DNA of 64,000 bases from Planctomycetota bacterium (GTDB taxonomy: Bacteria; Planctomycetota; Phycisphaerae; Sedimentisphaerales; Anaerohalosphaeraceae): the NCBI GenBank assembly GCA_013349435.1, contig DUZQ01000004.1, forward strand, positions 18,132 to 82,131, written 5' to 3'. The position numbers and the translations under genes are program-made. The first letter of the stretch is position 1, and each line of letters starts with the position of its first letter. Below are positions 50,654 to 60,100 of this stretch, piece after piece. Under the pieces are notes generated by a model. It made no database searches, had not been told where the DNA came from, and saw only the letters and a program-made list of their open reading frames with translations.

Positions 50654-52376
50654 TCGCAGTCCCGATGCAGTACAGATTCTTTGTACCCCTTATGTAAATT
50701 CGGCCATTTGCAAAAGCGGCCGAGGCGTGGACTTTCTCACCCAATTCGCATCTGGCGATTTCTTCGTATTCGGCGCCGATGCGGGCGATGAACATAACAC
50801 CCTTTGTGCTCAACAGATATATTTTGTCTCCAACCAGACTCGGCGAGGCATTGAAGCTTGTATCAAGCTCTTTTTCCCATAATATTTTGCCGTCGGCGCA
50901 TTGATAACAGGTAAGCGTACCCGCTGTGTGCAGCAAAAATATAACTTTGCCGTTACTGACCGGAGAGCAGATGTCCGGAATACTGTCCTCGGCGCTCCAG
51001 GAAATGTGCGTGTCGGTAACATCGCCCCGTCCGTCCGGTCGGATGGCAACGATATGGTCGTAAGGTGAGACGGCAAAGACAAAACCGCCTGCATAAACAG
51101 GCGAAGGTGCCATATCCGCCCCGCCGCACAGAGCTTTCCAGAGTTCTTCACCGGTCGCAGGATTATACCCTGTTATCCAGGGGTCGCTGCAGGTTATAAG
51201 TTGATGTTTTTCACCGACCTTGGCAACTATCGGCGAGGCCCACGAGCCTGCAACCGGCCTTCTAACCTCCCACACAATACGACCGCTGTAACCGTCTATG
51301 GCAATCATCCTGGATTTGACCTCCTCGGCCATACCCTGGTCATACTGTATCAGGAGCAGATTCCGATACATCGCAAGAGAGGAAGCGTAGCCGTATGTGC
51401 TGTCGGGCACACCGAGACTTTTGGTCCAGATACTTTTTCCGTCAAAGTCGAAGCATCCCAAATCCCCGTTTGCAAAAATTGCATAGACGCGCCTGCCGTC
51501 GGTGGCAACAGTCGGCGCCGCATAACCCGTGTCGTCCATTATATCAACGGCCTTAGTGCCGCCTGCAGCGGTTCCGGCAACATCTGCGGTCCATAAAAGT
51601 TCTCCGCTGAGCGCATCAAAGCAAAACACTTGGCGTTTTTTACTGGTAGCACCGGACAGAAAAACGCGGCCGGCCCAGACTACGGGCGAATTATGCCCCC
51701 GCAGCGGCACCTTTGATTTCCACAGGATTCCATCACCGGTTTTGCCGTCCCATTTTGTCGGGATATTCTCATAAGCACTTATACCGGCCCCGGCCGGCCC
51801 CCGGAAACCGGCCCAGTTGTTATTTATTTGTTCTTCGGACGGATAGGCCGGTGCAGTAATTTCTGTAATATTTATCTGAGGATTAAACGCTACAATCAGT
51901 GCAGCCACAGATAAAAGTCCCAGACCTGCCGTTACCGCCCACCTTGCCATCGCAGCTTCCCGCATCTGCCGGGCCTGTTTGTCATCTGGTGCGGCGGGCT
52001 GTGGAGGTCTCCTGCCCAGGACAGAAGCCAGCTTCAAACCCGCAACGCAGACAACCAAGCCGCCAAGCAGCAGGTAGCCGCCACGTCGCGAAAAAAACTG
52101 CCTGCGAATCTTGTCACGCCTTATTTCCAGATCCAGCCGGCGAATATCAAAAAGCATATCCTCACTTAAAGGTTCACCGATAAATTTGACTTTCATCATC
52201 TCCAGCCTTTCGGCCCGAAGCGGGTCAAGCACTTTGATTTGCAGATAGTTCACAACTAAAAGCACAAGCACAATCGCGGAAAATACACCGGAGACGACAG
52301 CCGACCACAAAGCCGCCTGATACGCGGCCCCCGCCGATGCCGAATCAACAAAACTCTCTTCCCTAATTTTGCTCAT
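50646..52376 (-). CDS. Membrane-anchored PQQ-like beta-propeller protein
   Basis: A 576-residue protein. The N-terminal third has three hydrophobic helices (WSAVVSGVFSAIVLVLLVVNYL, YLLLGGLVVCVAGLKLASVL, WAVTAGLGLLSVAALIVAF) separated by a charged loop. The rest is one propeller that opens NNWAGFRGPAGAGISAYENIPTKW (the R-G-P signature) and repeats blades such as VFCFDALSGELLWTADV, GDLGCFDFDGKSIWTKSL and GTLTCYQCADGKILWEKEL. The helices anchor the propeller outside the membrane. Its start overlaps the polyferredoxin stop by four bases (ATGA) and its end overlaps NuoEF, so it is translated together with electron-transfer proteins on both sides. A direct role in the membrane chain is inferred. 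Tryptophan-docking residues for true PQQ dehydrogenase catalysis cannot be shown. Confidence 0.88.
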   Translation of the reverse strand: MSKIREESFVDSASAGAAYQAALWSAVVSGVFSAIVLVLLVVNYLQIKVLDPLRAERLEMMKVKFIGEPLSEDMLFDIRRLDLEIRRDKIRRQFFSRRGGYLLLGGLVVCVAGLKLASVLGRRPPQPAAPDDKQARQMREAAMARWAVTAGLGLLSVAALIVAFNPQINITEITAPAYPSEEQINNNWAGFRGPAGAGISAYENIPTKWDGKTGDGILWKSKVPLRGHNSPVVWAGRVFLSGATSKKRQVFCFDALSGELLWTADVAGTAAGGTKAVDIMDDTGYAAPTVATDGRRVYAIFANGDLGCFDFDGKSIWTKSLGVPDSTYGYASSLAMYRNLLLIQYDQGMAEEVKSRMIAIDGYSGRIVWEVRRPVAGSWASPIVAKVGEKHQLITCSDPWITGYNPATGEELWKALCGGADMAPSPVYAGGFVFAVSPYDHIVAIRPDGRGDVTDTHISWSAEDSIPDICSPVSNGKVIFLLHTAGTLTCYQCADGKILWEKELDTSFNASPSLVGDKIYLLSTKGVMFIARIGAEYEEIARCELGEKVHASAAFANGRIYIRGTKNLYCIGTANE

Positions 52377-53677
52377 TTATTGCCTTGTATTGCTTCTTTA
52401 ATCTTTTTCAACCTGACATGTTCCCGCGGGCAGTACTGGAAACACCGCCCACAAGCAAGGCAGCCCGCCCGGTCGGCCTCGTAGTCAGTGCGGTGCCTTC
52501 TTACAGAGTGTTTAATCAACTTAAGCCCAACCAGCAAACCCATAAAAGCACCAAGAACAAGACTCCCAAAGCCTGTTTTATCTTGAATGTTCGCGGCCTG
52601 GGCGTAGAGCTGGTCTATCGGTTTTCCGGTGCCGCGAAAAGCGAGACTTGCATCGGTGGTGTCTTTTACATTACCGCTTTGTTCCAAATATATGCGGTCG
52701 GCCAGTCTTACCGTAGGATGAGCTCGCGACAGCCATCCGCTTGTCGCCGCTGTTGCAAACGCTCCGCTTACAGCCAGAACAGGCAAAAGAATAATCAGTA
52801 TTGCTAACCTTGTTTTGCTCTTATTGTAATCGCGTCTCGGCCAGTCAGCGGTGGACTTGTTGATTGCCCCGAATGGACAAGAATCCTCACACAACCTGCA
52901 ATTTATGCATTCGTCGGGTGTAATTTTTACCCGCCATTGTGAGACCCGAGAAAGCTGCCGCAAAATTACGCCGTATGGGCACAAGAATCGGCAATAAGGC
53001 CTGCCGATAAAAACGCCTATAACCAAAAGACAACCGCCGGCTATCAAAATGTTCAGATTGCCGGTCAGGCGAAAAAACGAGACAAAGGGGTCATAACGGC
53101 ATATTATAAATGCGCTTCCGGTCGCAGCCAACAGAACCGCAATCCCCAGATACAGGTAAGCCAAAAGCCGCAGAGCACTTTCAAGCCACAACGGCACGGC
53201 TGTCGGCTTTAATACAACCAAATCCTGAATCGCACCCAACGGACACACCGCCGCACAAAACGTTCTCCCGAAAAAAAGGGTAAATACAAGCGGAAGCAGA
53301 AAAAATAACACGACCGCAAACGGAACGGCGTAACTGTTGTCAAAAAACGCCAGGACGATATTCTGTGTGGCGCCAATAGCACAGACACAGCCTTTTCGCC
53401 AGAAGCCGAAGTACAAAAGTGAAAACACCGTAAGTACGAAAATCGCCCTTCTGTCACGTTTTACTAGAACCAGGTAAGAAGACAGCGACAAAGCACACAG
53501 CAGCACGGCGACATCGATATACTCGTAAACACCCCTGCGGGCCGGCGCATAAGTTGTTTGCGGCAATTCATAGCCGCTCTCGAAGTCGGGGGGCGGAAAA
53601 CGCTCCACACCCGATACAGGCTCAGATAGAAACAGAAAAAAGACTGCGGGGATTATCAACAAACCGATTCGTTTCAT
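52373..53677 (-). CDS. Membrane polyferredoxin (NapH/NosR C-terminal-like)
   Basis: A 434-residue membrane iron-sulfur protein. A signal-anchor (GLLIIPAVFFLFLSEPVSG) is followed by about six hydrophobic helices. Two C-x3-C-P motifs of the NapH/NosR kind sit at membrane boundaries: FGRTFCAAVCPLGA and IGRPYCRFLCPYG. A ferredoxin motif follows, DECINCRLCEDSCPFGAI, and a last one near the C-terminus, AGCLACGRCFQYCPREH. NapH-type proteins carry electrons from the quinone pool or cytoplasmic donors across the membrane to periplasmic Fe-S partners. It overlaps the neighbouring genes on both sides by one to four bases. It is the probable membrane link between cytosolic NuoEF and the Tat-exported Fe-S protein encoded next to it. 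Confidence 0.9.
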   Translation of the reverse strand: MKRIGLLIIPAVFFLFLSEPVSGVERFPPPDFESGYELPQTTYAPARRGVYEYIDVAVLLCALSLSSYLVLVKRDRRAIFVLTVFSLLYFGFWRKGCVCAIGATQNIVLAFFDNSYAVPFAVVLFFLLPLVFTLFFGRTFCAAVCPLGAIQDLVVLKPTAVPLWLESALRLLAYLYLGIAVLLAATGSAFIICRYDPFVSFFRLTGNLNILIAGGCLLVIGVFIGRPYCRFLCPYGVILRQLSRVSQWRVKITPDECINCRLCEDSCPFGAINKSTADWPRRDYNKSKTRLAILIILLPVLAVSGAFATAATSGWLSRAHPTVRLADRIYLEQSGNVKDTTDASLAFRGTGKPIDQLYAQAANIQDKTGFGSLVLGAFMGLLVGLKLIKHSVRRHRTDYEADRAGCLACGRCFQYCPREHVRLKKIKEAIQGNK

Positions 53678-54243
53678 TAAGCGTGGCCCACCTTCTTAGG
53701 TATGTAAGGTTCGCTGATATCGACCCGTTTGAAGGCCCCCGAAGGGCAGGCGGCTGCAATAGAGCATTCATTGCAATTCAAACAGCGGTCGTGTCTTACC
53801 TGCAAAAACAGCGAGCCGTTGCCGAAGGCATTACACCCCTTTACGCATTTGCCGCACCCGATGCAAAGTGATTCGTCGATTGTGTATTCGTAATACGGGT
53901 CTTCCACGAAAGTGCGTTTGATTGCACCGTTGGGGCAAAGCTCGTTTTCCGCGCCCGTATCCAACTGCTTTGCCTCCGGCATCAGATAGCCCGTACACAA
54001 GTCGCAATAACCGCACATCGCGTAGGCATGCACGCATTTGACCGCCGACTCTTCCAGAACACAATGCGTAGCACAATTGCCGCACGCGATGCATATCTCG
54101 GGGTCGATTTGCCAGACTGTGTTTTGACTTTTGGCCCTGCCCGTTACACCACCGGTAAGACCTGCAAGGCCCGCCAAAAATCCGCCTCTTATGCAGCCTC
54201 TCAGAAAACGGCGTCGGTTAATAATGTCTTTGGGCTCCTTCAT
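53677..54243 (-). CDS. Tat-exported 4Fe-4S protein, NapG-like
   Basis: A 188-residue protein from ATG 54243 (GAGGAA nine bases upstream). The longer open frame is not conserved-looking. A twin-arginine signal is present: NRRRFLRGCIRGGFLAGLAGLTGG. The mature protein carries four cysteine clusters: CIACGNCATHCVLEESAVKC, CGYCDLC, CIGCGKCVKGC and CLNCNECSIAAACPSGAF, as in periplasmic NapG-type ferredoxins. It folds in the cytoplasm, is exported by Tat and would accept electrons from the membrane polyferredoxin encoded immediately after it (TAATG overlap). Two bases separate it from a second, small Tat-signal gene. The final electron acceptor is not visible. The propellers encoded on both sides are candidates. 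Confidence 0.9.
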   Translation of the reverse strand: MKEPKDIINRRRFLRGCIRGGFLAGLAGLTGGVTGRAKSQNTVWQIDPEICIACGNCATHCVLEESAVKCVHAYAMCGYCDLCTGYLMPEAKQLDTGAENELCPNGAIKRTFVEDPYYEYTIDESLCIGCGKCVKGCNAFGNGSLFLQVRHDRCLNCNECSIAAACPSGAFKRVDISEPYIPKKVGHA

Positions 54244-54245
54244 TT

Positions 54246-54479
54246 TTACTTGTTCCTCAGAACTCGCCCGGCGGATAATGCCTGCGGTAATCCACATTTC
54301 TCAAAAGCCTTGCAACCACGGCAAATCCCGTTATTGATACACTTGCCCTCGCGCACAAATCGCCGTGTCTTTGCGAATGACAGGCCGCCGAGCACACCCG
54401 ACACCCCCAAAGCCAAATATCGCAAAGCACCTGTGAAAAGTTCCCTTCGACTGTATGTCTTTGATATACGGTTTTTCAT
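54246..54479 (-). CDS. Small Tat-signal cysteine-motif protein
   Basis: A 77-residue protein with a twin-arginine start (SRRELFTGALRYLALGVSGVLGG). The short mature part has four cysteines (GKCINNGICRGCKAFEKC, spacing C-x5-C-x2-C-x5-C), enough for one Fe-S or other metal site. It overlaps the NHL gene stop by one base (TAATG) and lies two bases before the larger Tat Fe-S protein, so it clearly belongs to the same complex. It may be a subunit, a maturation factor or a one-cluster electron carrier. I do not recognise a named family. Small size invites omission by automatic annotation, but the Tat motif and overlap make it convincing. Confidence 0.8.
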   Translation of the reverse strand: MKNRISKTYSRRELFTGALRYLALGVSGVLGGLSFAKTRRFVREGKCINNGICRGCKAFEKCGLPQALSAGRVLRNK

Positions 54480-55525
54480 TACCTCGTCTTTATCCTGTTA
54501 AACACCCTTACGGTATTTTCGATTGTGTCTAACACAAGTACCCGCCCTTCGGTATTTACCGCTACGTCGAACCCCCCCGCCCGGCACTGCGCCGGCAAAT
54601 CACAGATACGCGCCTGCCCGGCTCCAGTCAACTGCTCAGGACCGGCGACCACCCCGACAAAAACGCCGTCGGCGTCGTAAAGTTTTACTCTCTTAAGACC
54701 CTTCTCGCATGTAATAAAGCTGTCATCATCAAGAATGGCAAAGTTCACCGGATTGCAGCACCCGCAAAATCCTTCTATATGCGCCGACGCTTTGCCCCAC
54801 CAAAATTCAAGGTCGCCATTAAATGTATAAGCCTCGATTCGGTGCCGGCCGGGATTGACAACTCGCAACAGCCCGTCTCCGGCAACCGCCAAATCAAAGT
54901 AAGGGCTTGGAACGACAAAACCCTGGATACCTTTTTCTTCATCTTTTGTGCCTATGTAGTTGACAATATTGCCGGCTTTATCATAACGAACCACAACCCT
55001 GTTACCGGCATCGGCAACAAAAACATTTTCTTTATAAACCGCGATACTCGTCAAAACGGCCTGAGCCCCCAGGCCGGGCCAGCGTGCCAAACGATTACTT
55101 TGCCCGTTAAAAATCTCGACATGCTCCTTCAGCCCGACATATATTAAACCATCGTTACCGACCGCAAGACATCCCGGCGGCGTTTCAAGATTAATCCGGT
55201 CGAGCATCTCGCCCTGCTCGGAGAAGATTTTTACGGCACTGTCGCCCGCAACATAGAATCGGCCTGGAGAGTTTTTCTGCGCGGCTATAGCCGAAGATTG
55301 GGTAAAACCGGTAGAAATTGCCCCGCCTGATTCCTGGTAAATGAGCAGTTCAGGGTCGATTTTGGTTAGCGATTCGATGTCGTAGATAAATTCCTTTCCC
55401 AAGCCGCTGCCTTTTTCTCCGATGTAATCCAGACGTAACAATGCAACAACCGCAGTAACAAGGGCAACTGCAATAACACCGAAACTGAGTATCCTTACAT
55501 TCAATGTGCCGAAGTTTTTTTTCAT
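54479..55525 (-). CDS. Membrane-anchored NHL-repeat propeller protein
   Basis: A 348-residue protein with one N-terminal membrane helix (ILSFGVIAVALVTAVVALLRL) and a six-bladed NHL-type propeller: GRFYVAGDSAVKIFSEQGEML, GCLAVGNDGLIYVGLKEHVEIFNG, TSIAVYKENVFVADAGNRVVVRYD, FDLAVAGDGLLRVVNPGRHRIEAY, FDVAVNTEGRVLVLDTIENTVRVF. A conspicuous cysteine cluster (GFCGCCNP) interrupts the middle blades and may hold a metal. It is exposed outside the membrane. It precedes the Tat-exported Fe-S proteins and ends in a one-base overlap with the small one. NHL propellers usually bind proteins or ligands. A role as docking partner of the Fe-S carriers is inferred. It starts 86 bases after the preceding propeller gene. 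Confidence 0.88.
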   Translation of the reverse strand: MKKNFGTLNVRILSFGVIAVALVTAVVALLRLDYIGEKGSGLGKEFIYDIESLTKIDPELLIYQESGGAISTGFTQSSAIAAQKNSPGRFYVAGDSAVKIFSEQGEMLDRINLETPPGCLAVGNDGLIYVGLKEHVEIFNGQSNRLARWPGLGAQAVLTSIAVYKENVFVADAGNRVVVRYDKAGNIVNYIGTKDEEKGIQGFVVPSPYFDLAVAGDGLLRVVNPGRHRIEAYTFNGDLEFWWGKASAHIEGFCGCCNPVNFAILDDDSFITCEKGLKRVKLYDADGVFVGVVAGPEQLTGAGQARICDLPAQCRAGGFDVAVNTEGRVLVLDTIENTVRVFNRIKTR

Positions 55526-55554
55526 TGTCGTTGATTCATAAATGAATACTTATA

Positions 55555-55570
55555 AACCCCTTTTGGGGTT
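55555..55570 (-). promoter_or_regulatory. Short GC-rich hairpin between propeller and NHL genes
   Basis: AACCCC and GGGGTT (leftward AACCCC-AAAA-GGGGTT) form a perfect 6-bp hairpin with a four-base loop. No T run follows in either direction of sense, so it is more likely an RNA processing or stability element between two co-transcribed genes than a terminator. It is the only structure seen in the 86-base gap. Confidence 0.3.
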
Positions 55571-55611
55571 CATTTTACCAAACTAAGTCCTTTCCTGCAA
55601 TATGCGGCCGG

Positions 55612-57006
55612 CTAAGGCCCGGTAACATCGAGACATACCATCCTGTTTAAGTCACGCAGAATCAACCTGCCGGACGCAATTACCATTGGACCCCAGGAGT
55701 CCGGCCCCTCCAGTATTTTTGCCTCAGCAAGCTGAAAAAAGCCGGTCGGTGAGGCCTCGGCGAGCGTCAGGACTCCCGAATCATTCATCACAAATATCAA
55801 GCCGTCTGCGATGATGAAGGGCCCGAGGCCGAATTTATGCGCACTGGTACTGGCCCAAACTACATTGCCCTCAAGGTCGAGGCAGGTAAGTTGTCCGTCC
55901 GGTCTGACGCCGTAAATAAATCCTTCGTAAAAAATCGGAGTTTGCTGGTCCGCCCCGAATATCTCCGGCTCAAGCCGGAAAACCTGTTCGGCCTTTATAT
56001 TTGTCCCCTGTTTTATCAGCTTGAGCATCATGCTGCCCTGATTGTAGCCGGCCGAAAGAAAAATCAAACCGTTACCGACTATCACCGGTGAAGGAATATT
56101 CGTTCGCATCTTCCACTCAGTGCTCTCCCAGAGGATGCTGCCGTCGAGCGCCGAAATCCCGACAACACCACCGCTGGCGCAATATACGTACATACGCACA
56201 CCCTCAAAATCCATCGGCATTATCGAAGAGTGTGTCATCTGCCATTTGTTCGGGTTGGGGCTTTTCCACAGAATTTCACCCGTCCGGCAATCCACCGCTA
56301 TCATTAACGCATCACCACCCGGAGCGATAATCGCCTTGCCGTTGTCTATGACAGGACACTGCCCGGCGTACCACAGCGGGACCTTTGTGCCGAACTGTCT
56401 TACCAAATCCAGACTCCAGAACAATTCACCTGTAATAGAATCCAGGCAGGTAACATGACACTTAGGCCCTAAGGCTACGAGGTATTTATCTGTCACGGCA
56501 GGTACGGTCCTGCTCATACCGTGGTTGCGTTTGATTTTCACGGGATATGAATATCGCCATATATCTTTACCGTCCTCAAGAGACATACACCTTACCACGT
56601 CGGCCTGCCTGTCGCGGTCGTAATCCAGCACATACACGCGCCCGGCGAGAACCGCCGCACCTGCATACCCTTCCCCGACATCAACACCCCACAAAACCTT
56701 TGGTCCGCCTTGCGGCCAGTTTCTCGTAAGTTCGGTTTCTTCGACGCTGATATTATCAAAATTTGGACCCCTGAAACGAGGCCAACTGCCGGTTAACGGA
56801 GCGGGCTTTCCATCGAAAAGCTCCAGCTTGCCGGCAAGCTCCTGCGGCTCGCCCCGGTCGGCGGCTTCTTTGGGCGCATTATCACCTCCCGGAACCCGCA
56901 CAGTCAGCCCGACCGCCGGATCGCTGCGTATCCATAGATACAACAGCACCGCCCCTGCTACCGCCAGAAAAAGCGGGACCAACTTCAGCAGAATTGAATG
57001 TCTCAT
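55612..57006 (-). CDS. Signal-anchored PQQ-like beta-propeller protein
   Basis: A 464-residue protein. An N-terminal hydrophobic helix (LLKLVPLFLAVAGAVLLYLWI) precedes a short linker and one propeller that starts GSWPRFRGPNFDNISVEETELT, the R-G-P signature shared with the other propellers here. Blades: GRVYVLDYDRDRQADVVRCMS, CHVTCLDSITGELFWSLDL, GGVVGISALDGSILWEST, GQLTCLDLEGNVVWAST. It is held at the outer face of the membrane. A possible dispersed repeat and 151 bases separate it from the ABC permease gene, so it may start a new transcript, though no strong promoter was found. It opens the propeller/electron-carrier section that runs leftward to 46.7 kb. No catalytic PQQ-dehydrogenase residues could be established. 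Confidence 0.88.
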   Translation of the reverse strand: MRHSILLKLVPLFLAVAGAVLLYLWIRSDPAVGLTVRVPGGDNAPKEAADRGEPQELAGKLELFDGKPAPLTGSWPRFRGPNFDNISVEETELTRNWPQGGPKVLWGVDVGEGYAGAAVLAGRVYVLDYDRDRQADVVRCMSLEDGKDIWRYSYPVKIKRNHGMSRTVPAVTDKYLVALGPKCHVTCLDSITGELFWSLDLVRQFGTKVPLWYAGQCPVIDNGKAIIAPGGDALMIAVDCRTGEILWKSPNPNKWQMTHSSIMPMDFEGVRMYVYCASGGVVGISALDGSILWESTEWKMRTNIPSPVIVGNGLIFLSAGYNQGSMMLKLIKQGTNIKAEQVFRLEPEIFGADQQTPIFYEGFIYGVRPDGQLTCLDLEGNVVWASTSAHKFGLGPFIIADGLIFVMNDSGVLTLAEASPTGFFQLAEAKILEGPDSWGPMVIASGRLILRDLNRMVCLDVTGP

Positions 57007-57064
57007 ATATCCCTTAGCAACTATTGGTCATTATCAATGCTATGTCGCAGCTTAAACGATAGAT

Positions 57065-57142
57065 GTCATTCTGAGTCCCGGCTCGCCGGAAAAGAATCTC
57101 ATTTGGACGAGACCAGAACCTTCGCCTTCGGCTCAGGATGAC
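57065..57142 (+). repeat. Third copy of dispersed GTCAT-ended repeat
   Basis: Begins GTCATTCTGAGTCCC and ends GGCTCAGGATGAC, an imperfect terminal inverted repeat as at 35011-35107, with AAGAATCTCATTTGGACGAG inside. About 78 bp, between the permease and the propeller gene. No coding capacity. Confidence 0.7.
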
Positions 57143-57157
57143 TGTTGATACAGAGCT

Positions 57158-60100
57158 TTATTCATTTCTCAACGCATCAATAACTCTGCCGCTTAGTGAA
57201 ACCGTTGCCGCCAGCCATATCCATAAAAGGCCGCTTGCCGCTATTGCGACTATTGTTACCGCAAGCGAAAAATATGGAACCTGTGCCCCCGGCGAACGCA
57301 GGACGGGACTAATCGCCACACCCGCTGCAATTATCCCGCACACCAGACCGAACAGCATAAGCGACCCGTATTCGCAGACAACCATTTGTTTAAGCTTTTT
57401 TTTGCCGAATCCCACTGCCCGCAGCATCGCCATTTCACCGCGCCTCTCAAGTGCATTCAAAAGCACCACAAGACCGATGCCGACGCTTCCGAGAACCAGA
57501 CCAAGGCCGCCGAGTAATTCAAAAATGGATAAATAGGTATTCTCAACGGCGTTGAACCGGGCAAGCCGCTGAACCGTATGCGTTATATCCAATCCGAAAT
57601 CACGCAGCCTGTCTGATAGCTTTTCGCCCACCCAAGCCGGGTCTTTTGCCGCCGTGTCAATCAGGAAGAACCTGTATCCTTCCTCCGAAGGAAAACGCCT
57701 AACAAACTCATCCTCGTTGATAACCAGGCTTCCCTGCAAAACGGAATTTTTCAGCATTCCAACCAGCCTGAGCCGAAAATTTCTTCCCTTCTCGTCGGTA
57801 TAATCAATCTCGTCTCCCAGCCGTTTGCCAAGTGCCCAGATTATCGTTGCATAATCACCGATCGCCGGCACTACACCTGCACCAGTATCGTTGTTAAGCA
57901 AATCCCAGCCGGCATCTAAAGCTAATCCTTCAGCCGCCGCCATAAAACCGAAAGCACCTTGACGCTTCAATCGGGCCGGGTCCAACCCAAACAATCGGGG
58001 CCTCTGGGCGCGATTTAGATTCAGACAACTGGCATCATCACCGTCGCGTACGCGAAGCCGGACTATATCAACACCTTCCAGGCCCTCCAGACCCAGCGAC
58101 CTTCGCTCGGCATCGCTGTTTAAGTCCTGAAGAATACCTATACTTGATTCGCCGAGCAGGGTAAAACCTCCCGTCCCTGAATCTTTTATGTGTGAATCCG
58201 TTACAGTGTGCTTTCTGTTGGCGCCCACACCGATGACAAGGAAACTTCCCGCTGCAAGCAATCCCACAATTGCCAGACTCCTGCGGCTTCGCCTCGTACA
58301 GTTTTGCACCGCCAGTCGGCCGATTGATGTCATTGTTCTGCCCCAACCGCCCCCAATTGCGCCTAACAGAACCGAGGCGATGCCGATTTCGGCAATTAAC
58401 AGACACGCCGCCGCTCCGAAAAAAGCTCCGCTTTTTTCTTCGGGAGTAATTGCAATAATAACCGCCGCGCCGATTACAGCCGCTATAGCCACCCACAGTC
58501 CCGTTTTGCTTTTTCGGGTACTGCTTCTTTCAAAACCCGCCTCCTGCACCCGGCCCAGAAGCACGCGAGCCGGCTGATGAAATTGTTTTCTTAACGACAG
58601 CCATATTGCAATAAAAGACACAAGCAGCCCTCCACCGGCACCTGCAAAAAAGCTTGATTGCTCTGCTTGGAAATAAATTGCCGAACCTCCCACAGCCCCC
58701 TGCCACACGGTTCGCAGACCATAAATCATCGCCCCGGTGTACATCACCCCGGCTGCAACACCAACGACCGTACCGAGGACCGCTAATATGCCTCCCTCAC
58801 ACAATAAAAGTAACCTGATGAGCTTCGGAGAAAAACCCACCGCCAATAACATTCCGACCTGCCCACTTCTCCTTTCTACACCGAATATGAAAACAAGGCC
58901 CATCAAAATCAGCGCCGATGCAATAAGAAACATGCTAAGCCCTAAGAAGAGCTGCCCGAAATCAGTCGCCTCTTGCCCCGCTTTTATCCCTTGTGCACGA
59001 ACCGGCTGAAAATAAAGACCTGCCGATGAAACGTCAATCGTTTTCAATATCCCTTCGGAAACATCCTCCTCGGACACTTTACCCGACTCATACCTTACGC
59101 CGGTTAAATTACCGAACCTGTTGCTCCACATCCTTTGCCCCGCCGACAAGGTAACAAAGGCCTTGGGCCTGCCCCTGTACTTCATCCAGTAGGCCTCGTC
59201 TTTGGGGCGTATCTTTTTTACATCAATGGGTATGCCCGGCTCCCAGTCGCGGCAATTGGTCTTATCCGCAAGACCCGGAAAATCAGGCATAAGCTCACCG
59301 TCGCCCGCCTCGTCCGTTTTTAATACATCCAACACCCGGAAGGTACTTGCTTTTTCCCGGAGTCTCCGGCCCGGACTCAGGACAAAATAGCTCAGCGAAA
59401 TCTCATCGCCCGCCTTGGCTTTGATGTCGTCTGCGAGCCATTGGTTTATCATAATTTCATCATCACTCATACCTGCAGGGATAATGTTACTAAAATCGCC
59501 GGCTTGACCCACAGCCGTTACGAAAGAATAGGGTGTTGTATTGTCATTTAATCGTATTTCGTTTACGAAATATGTCAAAATACCAACTGCATCATCACTT
59601 ACGTCCAACGCTGAGCGACTTAGCAAATCGTCGATAAATACCCGTCGGCTTGTTATCTCAATTGTTTTTTGGTCGTCCAGCCGTCGAACTTCCAATCCCA
59701 CGTCGGATATCTTGCAGCATCTTTTTAAGGCCTCATTTGCACCCTCTGCTGTTAAACTATCTCGGTCTGCAGGTGGACTGACCAGGAGTACATTTGCGCC
59801 GTCCTGCTGTTGTGATTTCCCCTGAAGCCATCTTAGCGGTACAAATGCGTTCAGCGGTGCAGCATTATCTGCCGCAAGACTAAAGCCGCCGAACTGTGAC
59901 TTGTCCGCAATACCCTTAACTTTCAGCCGAAAGGCAACAGACAAATCCGAAACCGGCGTCAGCGGTACATCACGCGGCATCAAACCCGGCTTACCGATTC
60001 GCAGGACTATCTCATCGCCCACCCCTGCTTTAAGCCTTTGGGCTAATGGTTCGTTCAGGCTCACACTGTCCTGAAGATTCCGTCCAAAAGCAGGGGTGGT

